Source of the DNA: Panagrolaimus kolymaensis
Taxonomy: Eukaryota > Nematoda > Chromadorea > Rhabditida > Panagrolaimidae
Direction: 5' to 3'
NCBI GenBank assembly: GCA_028622995.1
Contig: JAJQJQ010000033.1
Coordinates: forward strand, 248,001 to 312,000
Length of the DNA: 64,000 nt
Positions within the stretch are counted from its first letter, which is position 1; each line of letters begins with the position of its first letter. A program made the translations under genes and the position numbers. The notes beneath the pieces were generated by a model that saw nothing but the letters and a program-made list of their open reading frames with translations, made no database searches and was not told the DNA's origin. Positions 47,737-59,553 of this stretch are shown one piece after another.

Positions 47737-49547
47737 AGTCATGAGTCAAAAAATTTTGTTTAAAAAAATTTTGTCCACTTTATCTTTAATTAATTTCTTT
47801 GTAAACTGTAAGTATTATTATTATAATTTGCTGGTTTTGTGATGTCAGATATTAACTAAGAATTATGCTTTGTAAGTAATGCAAGAAAAAAAGATAATGA
47901 ATAATTGTTTAAAATTAATAACAAACAAAGATTAAGAGTTAACATTTTATATCTCTGAATAGGTTTTCTTTAAAATTGCTTGATGTTAAATTAGTTTATT
48001 GAAGGTTAATATTCCTTCAGCATTGTATTAATAATTACGTAATCAAGTTTTTCTTTCTATTGTTGTATTTAAAACTTGTGACCTTCTTTATTTTTTATCA
48101 TCGCTTAATCTGCAAGACTAAAAAATAAAAATAAAAATAAAACATTCGAGTCGCCAAATTTTCTTAATTGTCCAAAGGAAAAATTGACTCATGTGAAAAA
48201 ATAATAAATCTTTCTAGTTTTTTCCTTTATTTTTTGTTAGCTTCCTCTTTTTTGATAATAGTATTTTCTTGAAACACCACAATTTACAATAATAAAAATA
48301 CATTTGACACTTTATATTTTGGTTGAATGGAGTCAAATGTCAAGGAACCGGACCTTTAAACGTTCGAAAAAAAAGCAAGCGTTAAAGCCTATTGTGTTTT
48401 TATTTTTTTTTTTTGACAGTTTTTAAAGATCTGAGAATAGCGTTCTTCGCTTTTTAAAAAAAAAAACTCAAAAAAAGCCGCCGACAGTTACTTTTTTTTC
48501 TTTCCGGAGTTTCCTACGATTTTGCAATCTACGACGACGACGAACAAAGCTTTGAGGACGAATGAGAGAGAAGAAGCAGGCGATGATGAATGAATGAATG
48601 AGAGAGAGAGAGAGAGACAGTGATTGTATTTGAAGAACCTGTTCAATGTGATGATGGAAAGAAACTGTCGTTGGTTGGTTGGTTGGATAATAGGAAGTCA
48701 AAGCAGGAAAAAGGCGCACACTTGACTCAATGCTTGCTTCCTACCTTTTGCAAAATCGAAGGAATAATAAAAATGCAATGGAGGTGTCTCTTTTCTTCTC
48801 TCAAAAATATTTCAAGACTCAATCAAAAATCAAACATTTGGTTTTGGATTTATTGATGAAATATTTTTAAGCGAAGCTTCATCATGAAATAAAAAGGGGA
48901 AAAGTGTTAAAGGACTTTTAACTAACTTTTTATAGGAAACTCGTAAACAACTTTTTTTGTTTCATGGAAGCCGAACACACTCTTTACAAAAAAAAATTGA
49001 AACATCATCCATCGGCTGCGCTTTTGTTTGAAGCTTAAGTAGCATCATCTAAAAAGTTAAGCCAACCAGCCTAAGTGCGTGTTTCAATGACTTTTTGTCA
49101 CTCACTTTTTTGTAAACAATGAATGCCTGAGGCTGCTATTCTTTTTTCTTGATTCGTTGAATGCTGTGATCTCTTACGTTTATTTATTTTTTTGCGATAC
49201 ATCTTTTTTTCTTTCTTCAACAAATCCGTGTCAAACATTTGCCCGTGACTCGAGTTTTTTTGTATGTGTATTCTTGAGGATTGTATTTGAGTTGTTCTTT
49301 CTTTACTTGCTTGCATTTTTTATTTTCTCGCGTATTTGTGGATTCAAAGTGGTGTGTTGTTTACTTCATCATCTTTAGTTGTGAGAACACGGAACTCATG
49401 CGAGTGGTTGTACTCATCGTGATTTTTTCTTCTTCATTTTACTTTCCCTTTTTACTATATATTTTTTTACTTTTCCTATTTATACGAAATCTGATCTTCC
49501 TTTTGTTTTTGTAGGGTGATTTGCTAAGAAAAAAAAGAAAACTAATC
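47737..49547. other. Gene-poor region upstream of a disordered-protein gene
   Basis: AT-rich with poly-T and poly-A runs. Short frames at 48468-48719, 49098-49378 and nearby are low-complexity. The end is a T-rich outron closing with TTTTGTAG at about 49514, 33 bases before the next start codon. It includes the microsatellite listed separately. Confidence 0.4.
48588..48617. repeat. GAAT/GA microsatellite
   Basis: Three GAAT units run directly into about eight AG units. This is a simple repeat with no evidence of function. Confidence 0.8.
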
Positions 49548-51806
49548 ATGATGGCAACTATATCAGAACGTGCCCGTCCCGTTTCTCCAGGGCATAGATT
49601 TAAGGTTTGTTTTTATCTTGTAAGATAAAGTGGTGAGATCTAGAAACACGTTTAAAAAAATATTTAAAATTAATGTTACAATTTTGCCTATTTTTTTTCC
49701 TATTTTTACACTCCTTTACCAAATATTTTTTGCAACCTTTCGCTCAAATCGCTAGAATTTATCAATTTCTGGATAAAAAAAGATTCAAGACTCAAACTTT
49801 CACCTTTCATATTTTTAAAAACTTTCCTCTTTTAGAAACTTGGCTCTGAAGAAGTTCATACCATTGAGTCATACGAGCGTACGGTACATGGCACTCCTTA
49901 CAGCGACGTAAGTCTTATGATCTTTTACAACCTTTGAGTAAACAATACCCTCAATTGAAATCTTTTTATTTTTCCTTTTGGCTACTTTAAATTTAGTTAC
50001 AGTACTTTTTAAAAATCGTAATTTTTTATAGCCAAAACGTGAGTTTTCGACTAATCAGTATACTGAACGTCGAACTTATGGTCGCGATGAAAATGGTGAA
50101 ATTGTTGTTAAAATTGAAAAAGATGTGAGTGTTTAAACCTATTTTTCTATGGGTTATTTCTGTAGCTACAAATCTTTACTCTCTGTTTTTATTTATTTAA
50201 AAAAGGATTAGCACACACGTAGAATCATTATCTCTTGAAGCTTAGCTGAAAAAAATAAAAGGAGAATTCTGTTTTGCGAGATATTTGTTTTTTATTATTC
50301 AAAAAGGTTAAAAGAAAAAACAAGCAAATGGAAGAACATCAAAAGCTGAGGACAACGAGGAGGAGGCTTGACAATTCAGAGAAGGCTAGAGCCCTAGCAT
50401 AGGCTGAGTTGAGTGGATGCAATCAACTTTGCGATCGCTGCATCAGTTCATTTAAGCACTTTAATGTTGTTTTTCGTGCTAAATTAGGCGGTGATCAAAT
50501 AGATTTTTTGTTAAATTTTTAATTTTAAATGAAAAATTTAAGTAACATTAAAATTTTTAATCATGTATTATTGTAATAACTTTATTCATTTTACATTCTT
50601 TTTATCTTTTGAAATATCTAGGTTTCGTATCTTATTTGCAATTCTTTAAAACAAGCAGTTTATCTTTTTCTAATGGTTCATCTTTTTTATTTAAAGAAAT
50701 AAATTTTGCTAATTTAAAATCAATATTTAAAATTCATTTTTACTACTTTTTTTACCTAAAAGATTTTTTTTGCTTATAGTTATTATTGGTTTCTTTTAAA
50801 ATTCGGTAATTCAATCCTTCATACTCATATATGTATTTTCTGCTTTTACTTTTGTTATTTTTTAGTTTTAAGTGGCGCTTTTCTTTTTGCTTGTTTACAA
50901 TTTCTCATTTTTGAATAAAAAATATTTTAGCCTAAAGAACCTGTACGACCTGTTTCACCTGTGCGTCCTATTTCTCCTGCAGGTGCACATTCATACGATT
51001 CGGATCAACACCTTTTAAAACCTTTACCCCACGTCGACATCCTGCCGCTTCATATTCCTCGCCCAAAATCCACACCATCTCCACGTTCATTGGGTTCATT
51101 CAATAACGATCAAAATAGTCCTAAATCCGCACATTCTTACGGGCATTCGCCTCGTTCAGGACGTTCCTCAGGCTTTGGGTCTGCTGGAACTCCTCAACGT
51201 GGTGCATCGCCCGCAGGCTCAAATGTTTCAACTGGAAATGGAATCCCAATGAAAAAGGTTATTAAAAAATCCAGACTTGTTAGCATTCATGATGGACGCC
51301 CAGTAAGTCCTTATGTTGAAACAATTACATATGAACCCGCAATCAAAATGCCACCATCTCGAACTATCATTCGTGAAAGTGAAGAATATACAAGTGATGA
51401 AAATGAAAGAAAACCAAGAAACAATCATCGAAGGTAAAACTTATCGATATCCTTGGAAATTTTAAGTCGTTAATTTGTACCCTTTTTTAGCTCATTTGGT
51501 TCTCGCTCACTTCATTTCACAGAAGATATGGAAACAACGCCATTTCGTCGACGTTCTTCTGTAAACCATGAAAATTATTATGAGCGTGAAAATGAAGGGT
51601 TTTATGGCACACCAGGTTCCTCACATCGTCATCAAACCAAAAATATACGCAATGATGGAGTATCTCGAAATCATTCATCTTCCAATTCAGATTCTTATCA
51701 ACAACATCGTCGACGTTCCCATTCACATTCACATGCAAGAAATAATCGAAAAACTCGTGATGAAGGCGCTTACATTATGGAAAATCCCCTTTATATGGCT
51801 TTTTAA
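49548..51806 (+). CDS. Disordered Ser/Arg/Pro-rich protein, family unknown
   Basis: Exons 49548-49604, 49836-49907, 50032-50124, 50931-51433 and 51491-51806 join in frame to 346 residues. An 806-nt third intron is much longer than the norm here. RP(V/I)SP motifs recur (RARPVSPGH, RPVSPVRPISPAG, GRPVSPYVETITYEP), which look like proline-directed phosphorylation or SH3-type sites. ESYERTVHGTPYSDPKREF and YTERRTYGRDENGEIVVKIE are the most ordered parts. The C-terminal third is Arg/His/Ser-rich (RRRSHSHSHARNNRKTRD) and ends in a distinct ENPLYMAF. I recognise no family. The short modular 5' exons and tyrosine-rich repeats hint at a cytoskeletal or junction adaptor, which is only inference. Confidence 0.7.
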
Positions 51807-52056
51807 TAACTCAAAAGATTTTTTTGCTGCCCCTTATTACTCAAAATTTTTTTTTATTCTGGTTGAAATGTATCTGTTTGTGAATGAATTCAAAGCTGTG
51901 CTATTCTGAAAAAATCTTATAAACAAAAGATTGTTTATTCTTTGGTGTTTTTTTTAATGGAACGAAAGATATAAATTGTATAAATTTGATTTAAACTAAA
52001 CCCGCATAATTTTATTTTAAAGAGTTGTTTTTCGTTTTAAAGATAACATCGTAATT

Positions 52057-53809
52057 TTAAGGCATCTCAGTTGAACACATTTCTTTTTCTATCGCTTCTT
52101 GTTTTTTCGCTTTAGTTGGTTCAGGAGTATTATCATTCTTTGCCCATGGTTGTGTATCTCCGGAACCACCAACAAGAAAAATAATTCCAGTAAAAAAGTT
52201 TAATACAGCTGCTATAGTCCAAATTATTGCCCATTCATATTTACTTCCCTTAAAGAGTGAATTGCAACGGATGAATAAATAAAGAAGACGCTTACTTGTT
52301 GATCAATAAAACCAACCATATTTATGGATGTCAAAGCTCCAAGAGAAGCTACAGCTCTTAGAAATGATGAAAGAATTCCAACATATTGTGGAGCCAAGCT
52401 TGCTTGAGATGTTTCAAACCCGCTGATTCCAGCTGAGAATGACATTCCACAAAGAATGAAAAGCATTGCAGCCAATGGAATGGTATCTTTGCTCACAAAT
52501 AATGCCAAACATGAAAATACAATTCCAACACCAAAATTTTCTAAAACTTTTATTTTTTGCATTTTTACCTTGTTTTTTTCTTTCTTGAACTTACGAAAGG
52601 CTTGAAATATTTTACAGCTCGTGGTCATGGGCATGATATCCTTCATCATGAAGCAATCCGTTACGGTAGCACATAAAAGTTGACAACAAAGTTGAGAGAA
52701 AAAGAAAAGCATACCAAGAAATCCATTTGTATCAAGGCCAACTTGAAGAATTTCATCTATGTAAGTTGGAAGGAATGCGGAGAAAATAGCTTCAGAAAAA
52801 TTAAATGTGAATTGACAAATAGCATTGATAATAATTGGAACTGAAGTAATTATATCTTTCCATGGTACTGTACCTTCATACAGCTAAAAATAAATTTTAT
52901 TTGTTTTAGTAAAAAAATATTTTGTTTTACTTTTCTCGATTTCGGTTCATGATTGATTTCTAATTCTAACAACTCTGTTTCAATGTATTCTCTTTCTTGT
53001 TTCGTTATATGACGATGCAAGGCTGGTGTATCGGAAGAATATAATCCCCATGTAAGGACCCATGCACTTCCTATCAATGCTAAAAATTTGTCCCTCATCA
53101 AAAGTTAATCAATAAAAATAAATAAAAAAACTAACTAAAAGTATAAAATGTTAAATGCCAACTTCCTTGTGTTCCAATTTTACAAAATATTGATGAAAGT
53201 GGTAAAGTTAATGTTCCTGCAAGAGCTTTCCCCGCGCATGTTAAAGCACCAATTCTCGTCATTTCTGAAGGAGCATACCATCGAGTAATAAATGAAGCTT
53301 GAGCAGGGCCAAGAAAATCCTAAAAAAGTGAAATAAGTGATTCCATCAACAATTATTTTATAAACCTCTCCAAGACCCATAGCAACTCTTGCAGCAAAAA
53401 GGGCATAAAAATTAACTTTTGCAAGGAATGGCGTCCAACCGCTAACAACCACAGAAATTAAAAGTGCAAAAACAATAACAAGTTTGGGTGTAAATCGATC
53501 CGACAAGTATCCGCTCCAAATGGTTGTTAATAAGCCTCCATAAAAAGTTGCAGATAAAATTAGAGTTATTTGATTTGTGGACCATTCCAATGTGCCATCG
53601 TATGCTCGCATACTAAATTCACCTAATTGGGTTTCAGCAGTATAAGTTAAATTCATTCCAGATTTTTTATTTACCATACAAACCACAGCCATACTTAAGC
53701 TGACTCTCATCGAGCTGGCACAAAAAACTCCCAACATTAAAAGCAAACATAGCTTTAATCGAGTCGAATGAACTGAAAATAATCTCGCTTCTTTGGGTTT
53801 ATTAGACAT
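52057..53809 (-). CDS. SLC17-type anion/phosphate transporter (major facilitator)
   Basis: Six exons (53809-53366, 53319-53136, 53079-52931, 52883-52595, 52540-52296, 52248-52057) give 500 residues with about 12 membrane helices. TRLKLCLLLMLGVFCASSMRV is helix 1. A glycosylated loop follows (NLTYTAET), then WSTNQITLILSATFYGGLLT, SGYLSDRF and the MGLGE(DFLGPA) region. These match the SLC17 order (sialin, VGLUT, Na-phosphate transporters): R(V)SLSMA(VV)CMV after helix 1 and W....T.PLSS after helix 4. Members move organic anions such as sialic acid, glutamate or phosphate using H+ or Na+ gradients. The substrate cannot be told here. The C-terminus ends with a short Lys/Glu tail. It is divergent from kynureninase, with about 700 bp between starts. 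Confidence 0.88.
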
Positions 53810-54506
53810 TTAAAAAAAATAAAAGTTCGTAAAAAATGGAACTAAATTTTTGGTGGGGTTTACAAAGTGTATATAGCAGACGTGAGAAACTGAATAAATT
53901 GAACGCTATCTTGATTTGCATAATGTTTTCATTTGTTAGAATGAGTCAAAAATTGACACAGCATGTTTTAGCAATTTTTGATCATTGAAAGTTAAAAAAT
54001 TAAATAAACTGATTCGAGTTTTCTTTCAAAAATACTATTTGGTAGTTGAAAAGTGTATGAAAAAAATTGCATCGGCTGGGCAGAGCAGCCAGTGTGGAAG
54101 GCTCTACCACTCAACGAGCGATGCTGATGGATATTACTATATCCGTTAAAATAATATGGGATTTGTTTCTCTCTTCTTTTTTTCGACGATTTACTGGAAA
54201 AATGCTCCCGTTTCATTTTGACAATTTGCTCGCTATTTGTTACGAAAATGATTTAAAAATTGCAAATGAATGACTAACATTTTTAATGTACATTAATGAA
54301 TACCATAAATGGCTCCCTTTATAACATGTTACATTTATTTTATTACTGCAGGGTAAAAACTATCATCATTCGAGTGTTATCAAAAAAATGAATCGAAGAT
54401 GATTAATGAACCCGCAAACACTATTTGATTGAATATATTTTTATTCATTTTCCCATTTCTCGTCTGCATTCAATAATTGCAACAGCAAAAAAAACGAAAG
54501 TTTGTA
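53810..54506. other. Divergent promoter region between SLC17 and kynureninase genes
   Basis: AT-rich with no supported coding sequence. It includes the degenerate tRNA-like segment at 54069-54124, which forms a GC-rich island against the surrounding A/T. Confidence 0.4.
54069..54124 (-). pseudogene. Degenerate tRNA-Gly-like sequence
   Basis: On the minus strand the 56-nt segment starts GCATCGC and ends CCGATGC, which can pair as a near-complete acceptor stem. GTTGAGTGGTAGAGC resembles a D-arm with the A-box pattern, and CTTCCAC resembles the anticodon loop of tRNA-Gly(UCC). The variable region and most of the T-arm (GGTTCGA) are missing, so a normal cloverleaf cannot form. It is probably a decayed tRNA gene or tRNA-derived element. 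Confidence 0.4.
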
Positions 54507-56150
54507 ATGTCTCAAAACTTTATTTCCGAATATTTAGAAAACGTTGCATCAAAAGCCGGAATTTTAACAACTACTGAAGGTTTATTAAGTCGAGAACTTG
54601 CTGAAAAATTAAATGAATCCGATGAATTGGCTCACTTACGCAAAGAATTTTTTGTTCCTAAAATGGGAACTCTTCCAGAAGGTAAGAAAAATTTCCAAAA
54701 GTTTCATAGATTCCTAAATTAAGCTTTTAGCTGATCCATCTTTGATAAATCCAGAAGAAGATAGTATTTATTTATGCGGTAATTCATTGGGATTAATGCC
54801 TAAAGCAGCTAAACGATACGCAGATGAACAATTTGATAAATGGGCCAAAATGTCGGTTGTTCAATAGTTTTCGATTGCTTCCCATTTTTTTAAGCAAAAA
54901 AAAATAATTTTAGGGGAGTTTTTGGTCATACTCATGGTCCTGTTCCATGGGCTTTATGCGATGAAGAATGCCTTCCCGGAATTGCCAAAGTTGTTGGAGC
55001 TTTAGATGTTTCTGAAATAGCAATGATGAATGGACTTACTGTAAATGTTCATGTTTTATTAACATCATTTTATAATCCAACAAAAACAAGGCATAAAATT
55101 TTGATGGAAAGTAAAGCCTTTCCATCAGATCATTACGCGGTGGAATCTCAAATTAGATTAAAAGGAGGCAAAGTTGAAGATTCGATGATATGTTTGGCAC
55201 CGAGAGAGGTTCGATTTAAGAATTTACAAAATAATAAAATCATCATTTAAGGGTGAAGATTTAATACGAAATGAAGATATTATTAAATATATTGAAGAAC
55301 ATGGAGATTCAATTGCAGTAGTTTGGTTTAGTGGAGTTCAATATTATACTGGGCAAGTATTTGATATTGAAGGAATTACAGCTGCTGGACATCGAAAAGT
55401 TTGTTTCCATATTCATAAATTTTTACACGAAAGCAGTAATTTTCATAGGGTTGCTTAGTTGGATGGGATTTAGCTCATGCATTTGCAAACATTCCTTTAC
55501 ACCTTTCAAAATGGAATATTGATTTTGCATGTTGGTGCACATATAAATATGGTAGTAGTGGCGCGGGTGGCCTCGCTGGAGCATTCATTAATAAACGATT
55601 TGCTCATGATCAACGTGAACGTATGCTTGGATGGTGGAGTCATAGGCATTCAAGTCGCTTTACAATGGATAATGGTTAGCTTTTTTTGCAATTTTAAAAC
55701 TTCTAACTTTATATTACAGTTCTCGATCTCGATGATGGAGCATATGGTTATCGCATCAGCAATCCACCAATTTTCCTTGCCACTGGAATTCTTGGATTTC
55801 TTGACGTTTTCAATAAAACTTCAATGGAACAACTTCGTGAAAAATCTTTAAAGCTCACGGGTTATCTCGAATATTTGGTGGAATATCATCTTCAAAAATT
55901 ATCAAAAACTAGTAAAGTTCGTTGTGAAATTATGACTCCCAAAGACCCAACCCAACGAGGATGTCAGCTTTCATTGAAATTTAATTTTGACATTGCTGAA
56001 GTTTATAAACAATTAGTTCGTCGTGGAATTGCTGTGGATAAACGATATCCATATGTAATTCGTGTAACTCCTGTTCATTTTTATAATAATTTTACTGATG
56101 TTTGGCGGTTTGTTAATCAACTTGTTGAATGTATTAAAGAATTTTCATAA
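54507..56150 (+). CDS. KYNU: Kynureninase
   Basis: PLP enzyme of tryptophan breakdown that cleaves kynurenine to anthranilate and alanine (and 3-hydroxykynurenine to 3-hydroxyanthranilate, towards NAD). Exons 54507-54681, 54731-54851, 54914-55208, 55252-55398, 55449-55674 and 55720-56150 give 464 residues (human 465). [15 protein letters not shown] opens the core, and [13 protein letters not shown] is the substrate-side block. [24 protein letters not shown], and [19 protein letters not shown] follow. The Schiff-base lysine is in [11 protein letters not shown] (about residue 279), with GGLAGAF next. The second exon ends at an unusual GTCGGT donor, chosen because it alone restores MGVFGHTHG. 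Kynurenine-pathway products act in neural and ageing signals in nematodes. Confidence 0.95.
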
Positions 56151-56726
56151 AATTAGAAGCTACAATAAAATAATATCGTTTTTTGTGTCTTTGAAAATTT
56201 AAATTCCTAAAGCTAGATAGAATGCGTTAGTAAGAAATACCATTGATTTGACGCCTATGATCGTTGTTGAACAATAATTTAAAAAAAATAATAAAAAAAA
56301 CAAACCGCCTAAAAAAGTTACCTAATTAGTTTTTGTTTTTGTTTTTTTCTCCGAAAACACCCAAATAATTAAATTTTTGCGCCTTGTCTTTGTTCTCCTC
56401 CGATTTGTTTATGATTTTTATGCTTTTTACGTGTTTTCCACCAAACAAATTTCATTAAAGTTCCTTTATTTACTACTCCCAAAGGTTGAAAGACGAAGTC
56501 ATGGGCCATCATTATGGTTGGAAGAAAGTTTATTTTGGAACAACCAAACAAAAATAGTATCTTTCTTCATCACACATGGTGTTTACGAATTTAACGAATT
56601 TAAAGAAATTTTTTCTGAGAGTTTAAATATTGCTCATGAGTTTGTATTTATAATCAATCGCAATTATTAGTAAAAGTTGAAGAAAGAAATTTTTTTAAAA
56701 GCTTCTAAAAATTTTAATAAATAATT
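56151..56726. other. Intergenic
   Basis: Follows the kynureninase AATAAA at about 56165. A 97-codon frame at 56377 starts at TTG and shows no domain or splice context. No supported gene. Confidence 0.4.
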
Positions 56727-57547
56727 ATGAGATCGATATTTTATTTTTGTGGCCTATTCATAGTAATTTTTGCTCGTCCCCAAAATGATCGTAAGTTTTT
56801 ATTTTACCTTTCTAATAGCTTAAAATTTTATATTTTATTATGGAGATGAAGTTAACGATATCATTTTACCATAATTCCATAATTATTAAGCTTATTCATA
56901 TTTTATTATCGTTTAAATCCCCAGTTTAATCATTTTTATTTCGTTTTGCAGAAAATTTATGCAAACAACAACCTGATCTTCCTTATTGCAAAGTGGAAGA
57001 CCTTGAATTTCATATTTCGCGAGCAGAAGTCGCCGAACCAGAAATTGATCCAACGGTGATTCCTAAAAAATTGATTGAACCTGATGATCAAAGTTCAAGT
57101 GGCGGCGGCCCAGCTCCATTACTTTCAAATGAAGAACGTAAACTTGCAATTGAAGATAGCAAAAGCCCACTATCAGTTTTGACTAATGATATTCCATCCA
57201 CACCAAAACCACATCATGCAAAAACAAGAGATAAACGACAAGTTGATGATTCTGAAGAATTTGACTATCACGCATATCGGAGACAAAGGGCGCGAATTAT
57301 GCATGAACTCAACGACCTCGATAGTTATCAGCGTCATCGATCCAATTCTGTTAAATATTATCCATCAGAATTATCATCGCCTGGTTATGGTGGTGGTGGC
57401 TATAATTATCCTCCTAGCTCTGGATATGGATATCCAAGTTATGGATATGGTGGCGGTTATCGAAAGCCTTTCAATTTTGGTATTGGTTCAGGACTAAATA
57501 TTTTAGGATTTGGGGTTTCTAGCGGGTTGGGTGTGACTGTTGGTTGA
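56727..57547 (+). CDS. Small secreted Gly/Tyr-rich protein with a proprotein site
   Basis: Exons 56727-56790 and 56952-57547 join at phase 1 to 219 residues. The first exon is a signal peptide (RSIFYFCGLFIVIFARP). A two-Cys segment (LCKQQPDLPYC) follows at the start of exon 2, then an acidic, Pro/Ser-rich stretch. KTRDKRQVDD is a furin-type RxKR site near residue 104. The C-terminal third is Gly/Tyr-rich (GYGGGGYNYPPSSGYGYPSY) and ends in a hydrophobic GFGVSSGLGVTVG. Nematodes encode many such secreted peptides and glycine-rich proteins; candidates are a surface coat or antimicrobial-type peptide precursor. The family is not identified. Confidence 0.7.
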
Positions 57548-57878
57548 TTCATAATTAATAATTAAGTAAAATGTTTAATAAATAATGAATGTTATCTTGA
57601 TTGAAAAAAATTTGGTTTAAAATTATTATTAACAATTTACCGTAAATATTTTAAACATAATTATGGTCCCATAAAAAAAACGATCTTGACACGATAAAAA
57701 AAAGCAAATGGAAAATTTTTGAGTCTTCATTTTCTTATCAAACTTCAAAAGTTGAACTTTCAAATTGTATCTCTCATCAAACAACTAAAAATTAAAATAA
57801 ATTTGCATTTTAAATTTTATATGTACCTGTGACAACAAATATTTATATTGTGTTTCTTTCTTTAAATTTTTTTAAAGG

Positions 57879-59553
57879 ATGTCAACATCTGCGGATGCGC
57901 TCGCTGCTGAAAAGCAAAAATGTGAAATCAACATGAGTCAACTCTCTGAACATCTTCAATCTGTAAGCTTTTTTTTTAATAGTTTGTTATTCACAATATT
58001 TTATTTTTAGGGTGATCCAAACAAAACTGTTCTCTTACAAGGATCTGATGGTAAAACTCAAGTATTTGTCAATAATGATGAATGTTAGTTTCTCTCTCTC
58101 TCTCTCACCTTTTTCATATGTTGTTATAATGTTTTGCTTTTAGATCGAAACAATTATGCTGATGGTAAAAGCTTTGAAGATATTGGTGATGCAAAAGAAA
58201 TTGAATTTGAATTAGCTTTTCGGCTTCATAAAGATAGTACATCTGTGATTACATCTGCTGGTGGAAAATTATCTCCTGCTGTTCCTGCTATAACTTACCA
58301 CAACCATGTTTGGTGGTTTTGGACATATGAACTCGACTTTAAAGGTCATGATGACGACAGTAAGTTTATATTATGTAAAAACATAAAATTATTAATGACT
58401 TTTTTTAGCGTTAAAAGCTTCTTTCTCTCTCAAAAGTGTTGGTCCAAAAATTAATCCTCATCAAGAACTACCTCGTGGTGCACTTGGTGAAAATATTCCT
58501 CGAACTCAAATGGCTCCAAAGATTCAAAACGTTTTGTTAAATGTTAATGGAAAATTGCACAAACTTGCTCTATTTCTTGGCGTTCCCGATAATTCTTATA
58601 CCGTAAATGATTTTATCACTTTGCCTGAACTCAATGCACTCTTTACTGAAGAATCTCCATTTTTGACTTTTGTTGTTTCATTCGTCATTCCTGTATCATA
58701 TTTCGATGTTGCAAAACAAGCTGGAATTGGTGAAGCTTCAACTGAAATTGTTCCAAGAGGTGCTGAAGGTAGTCTTCAAAAAATTATTCAAAGTGAAAAA
58801 GTTAGTGGAACCGATTTCGTTTTAACTTTTGGTGATTCAAGCAAAAATGATTCGGTTGAATATTTCGTTCATCGAGCTGCTCTGGCAAGAACTTCTCCAC
58901 TTTTAGGCCAACTATTTGCTAACAAAATGAATCCACCTGGTGATATAATCCTTGTTCCTTCATCCGAGGATCGCTTTATCTTTCCTCATTTACGACCAAA
59001 TGATGCTCAATTCTTTCTAACTTATTTGTATACTCAACGCATTATCTTACCAAATTATGATGCTTTTGCTCGTGTTGGAAGAGTATTTTCTATGGTAGCT
59101 GAACGTTCAAAATTAATGCATCTCTTTAAACAATGGCAAAGACTTTTGGTTGAAAATTTATTGAATACAAAAAAGGTAAATAGTATTTATTTTTTAGAGG
59201 TTTTGTATCTTTTTAATCTTCTTGTATTCCAGATCGATGATTCAAATTTGGTTGTTGAAGAATGTATCAAAGCTCTCATTAGCATTTATTCAGCACCTTA
59301 TGGCAGCCTTCCTGTTGCAAAAAGTTTGTGAACATTTTCGCCTACAACTTACCACTCTTTTTATTTCTTTTTTTCAGGAGTCGCGGCTTCAATGTTAGCT
59401 GATAAAATTTCTCAAGCTGAATCAAAATCAGAAAATATTATTGCTTCTCTTCGTGCTGATCCCAAATTTCAACAGTATAACATCGATAAATTTCTCTCAA
59501 GTGTTAGTCGCCTCCAACTGTTGATATCCGCTGTTAAGAAAAAAGGAATTTAA
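57879..59553 (+). CDS. BTB/POZ-domain protein with an N-terminal nematode module
   Basis: Exons 57879-57962, 58011-58083, 58144-58359, 58409-59175, 59233-59323 and 59378-59553 give 468 residues. A TTTAAAG acceptor one base before the ATG suggests trans-splicing. Residues about 30-255 form a beta-rich, MATH-like region (IEFELAFRLH, HNHVWWFWTYELDFKGHDDD, PFLTFVVSFVIP) without a confident name. FVLTFGDSS...YFVHRAALARTSPLLGQLFA (about residue 261 on) is a BTB domain: VHRAAL.RTSPLL corresponds to the H-x-x-x-L/S.F/L core. FFLTYLYTQRI completes it. A helical C-terminus follows. MATH-BTB proteins are CUL3 ubiquitin-ligase adaptors in nematodes. It begins 331 bp after the secreted-protein gene on the same strand, so an operon is possible. 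Confidence 0.72.
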
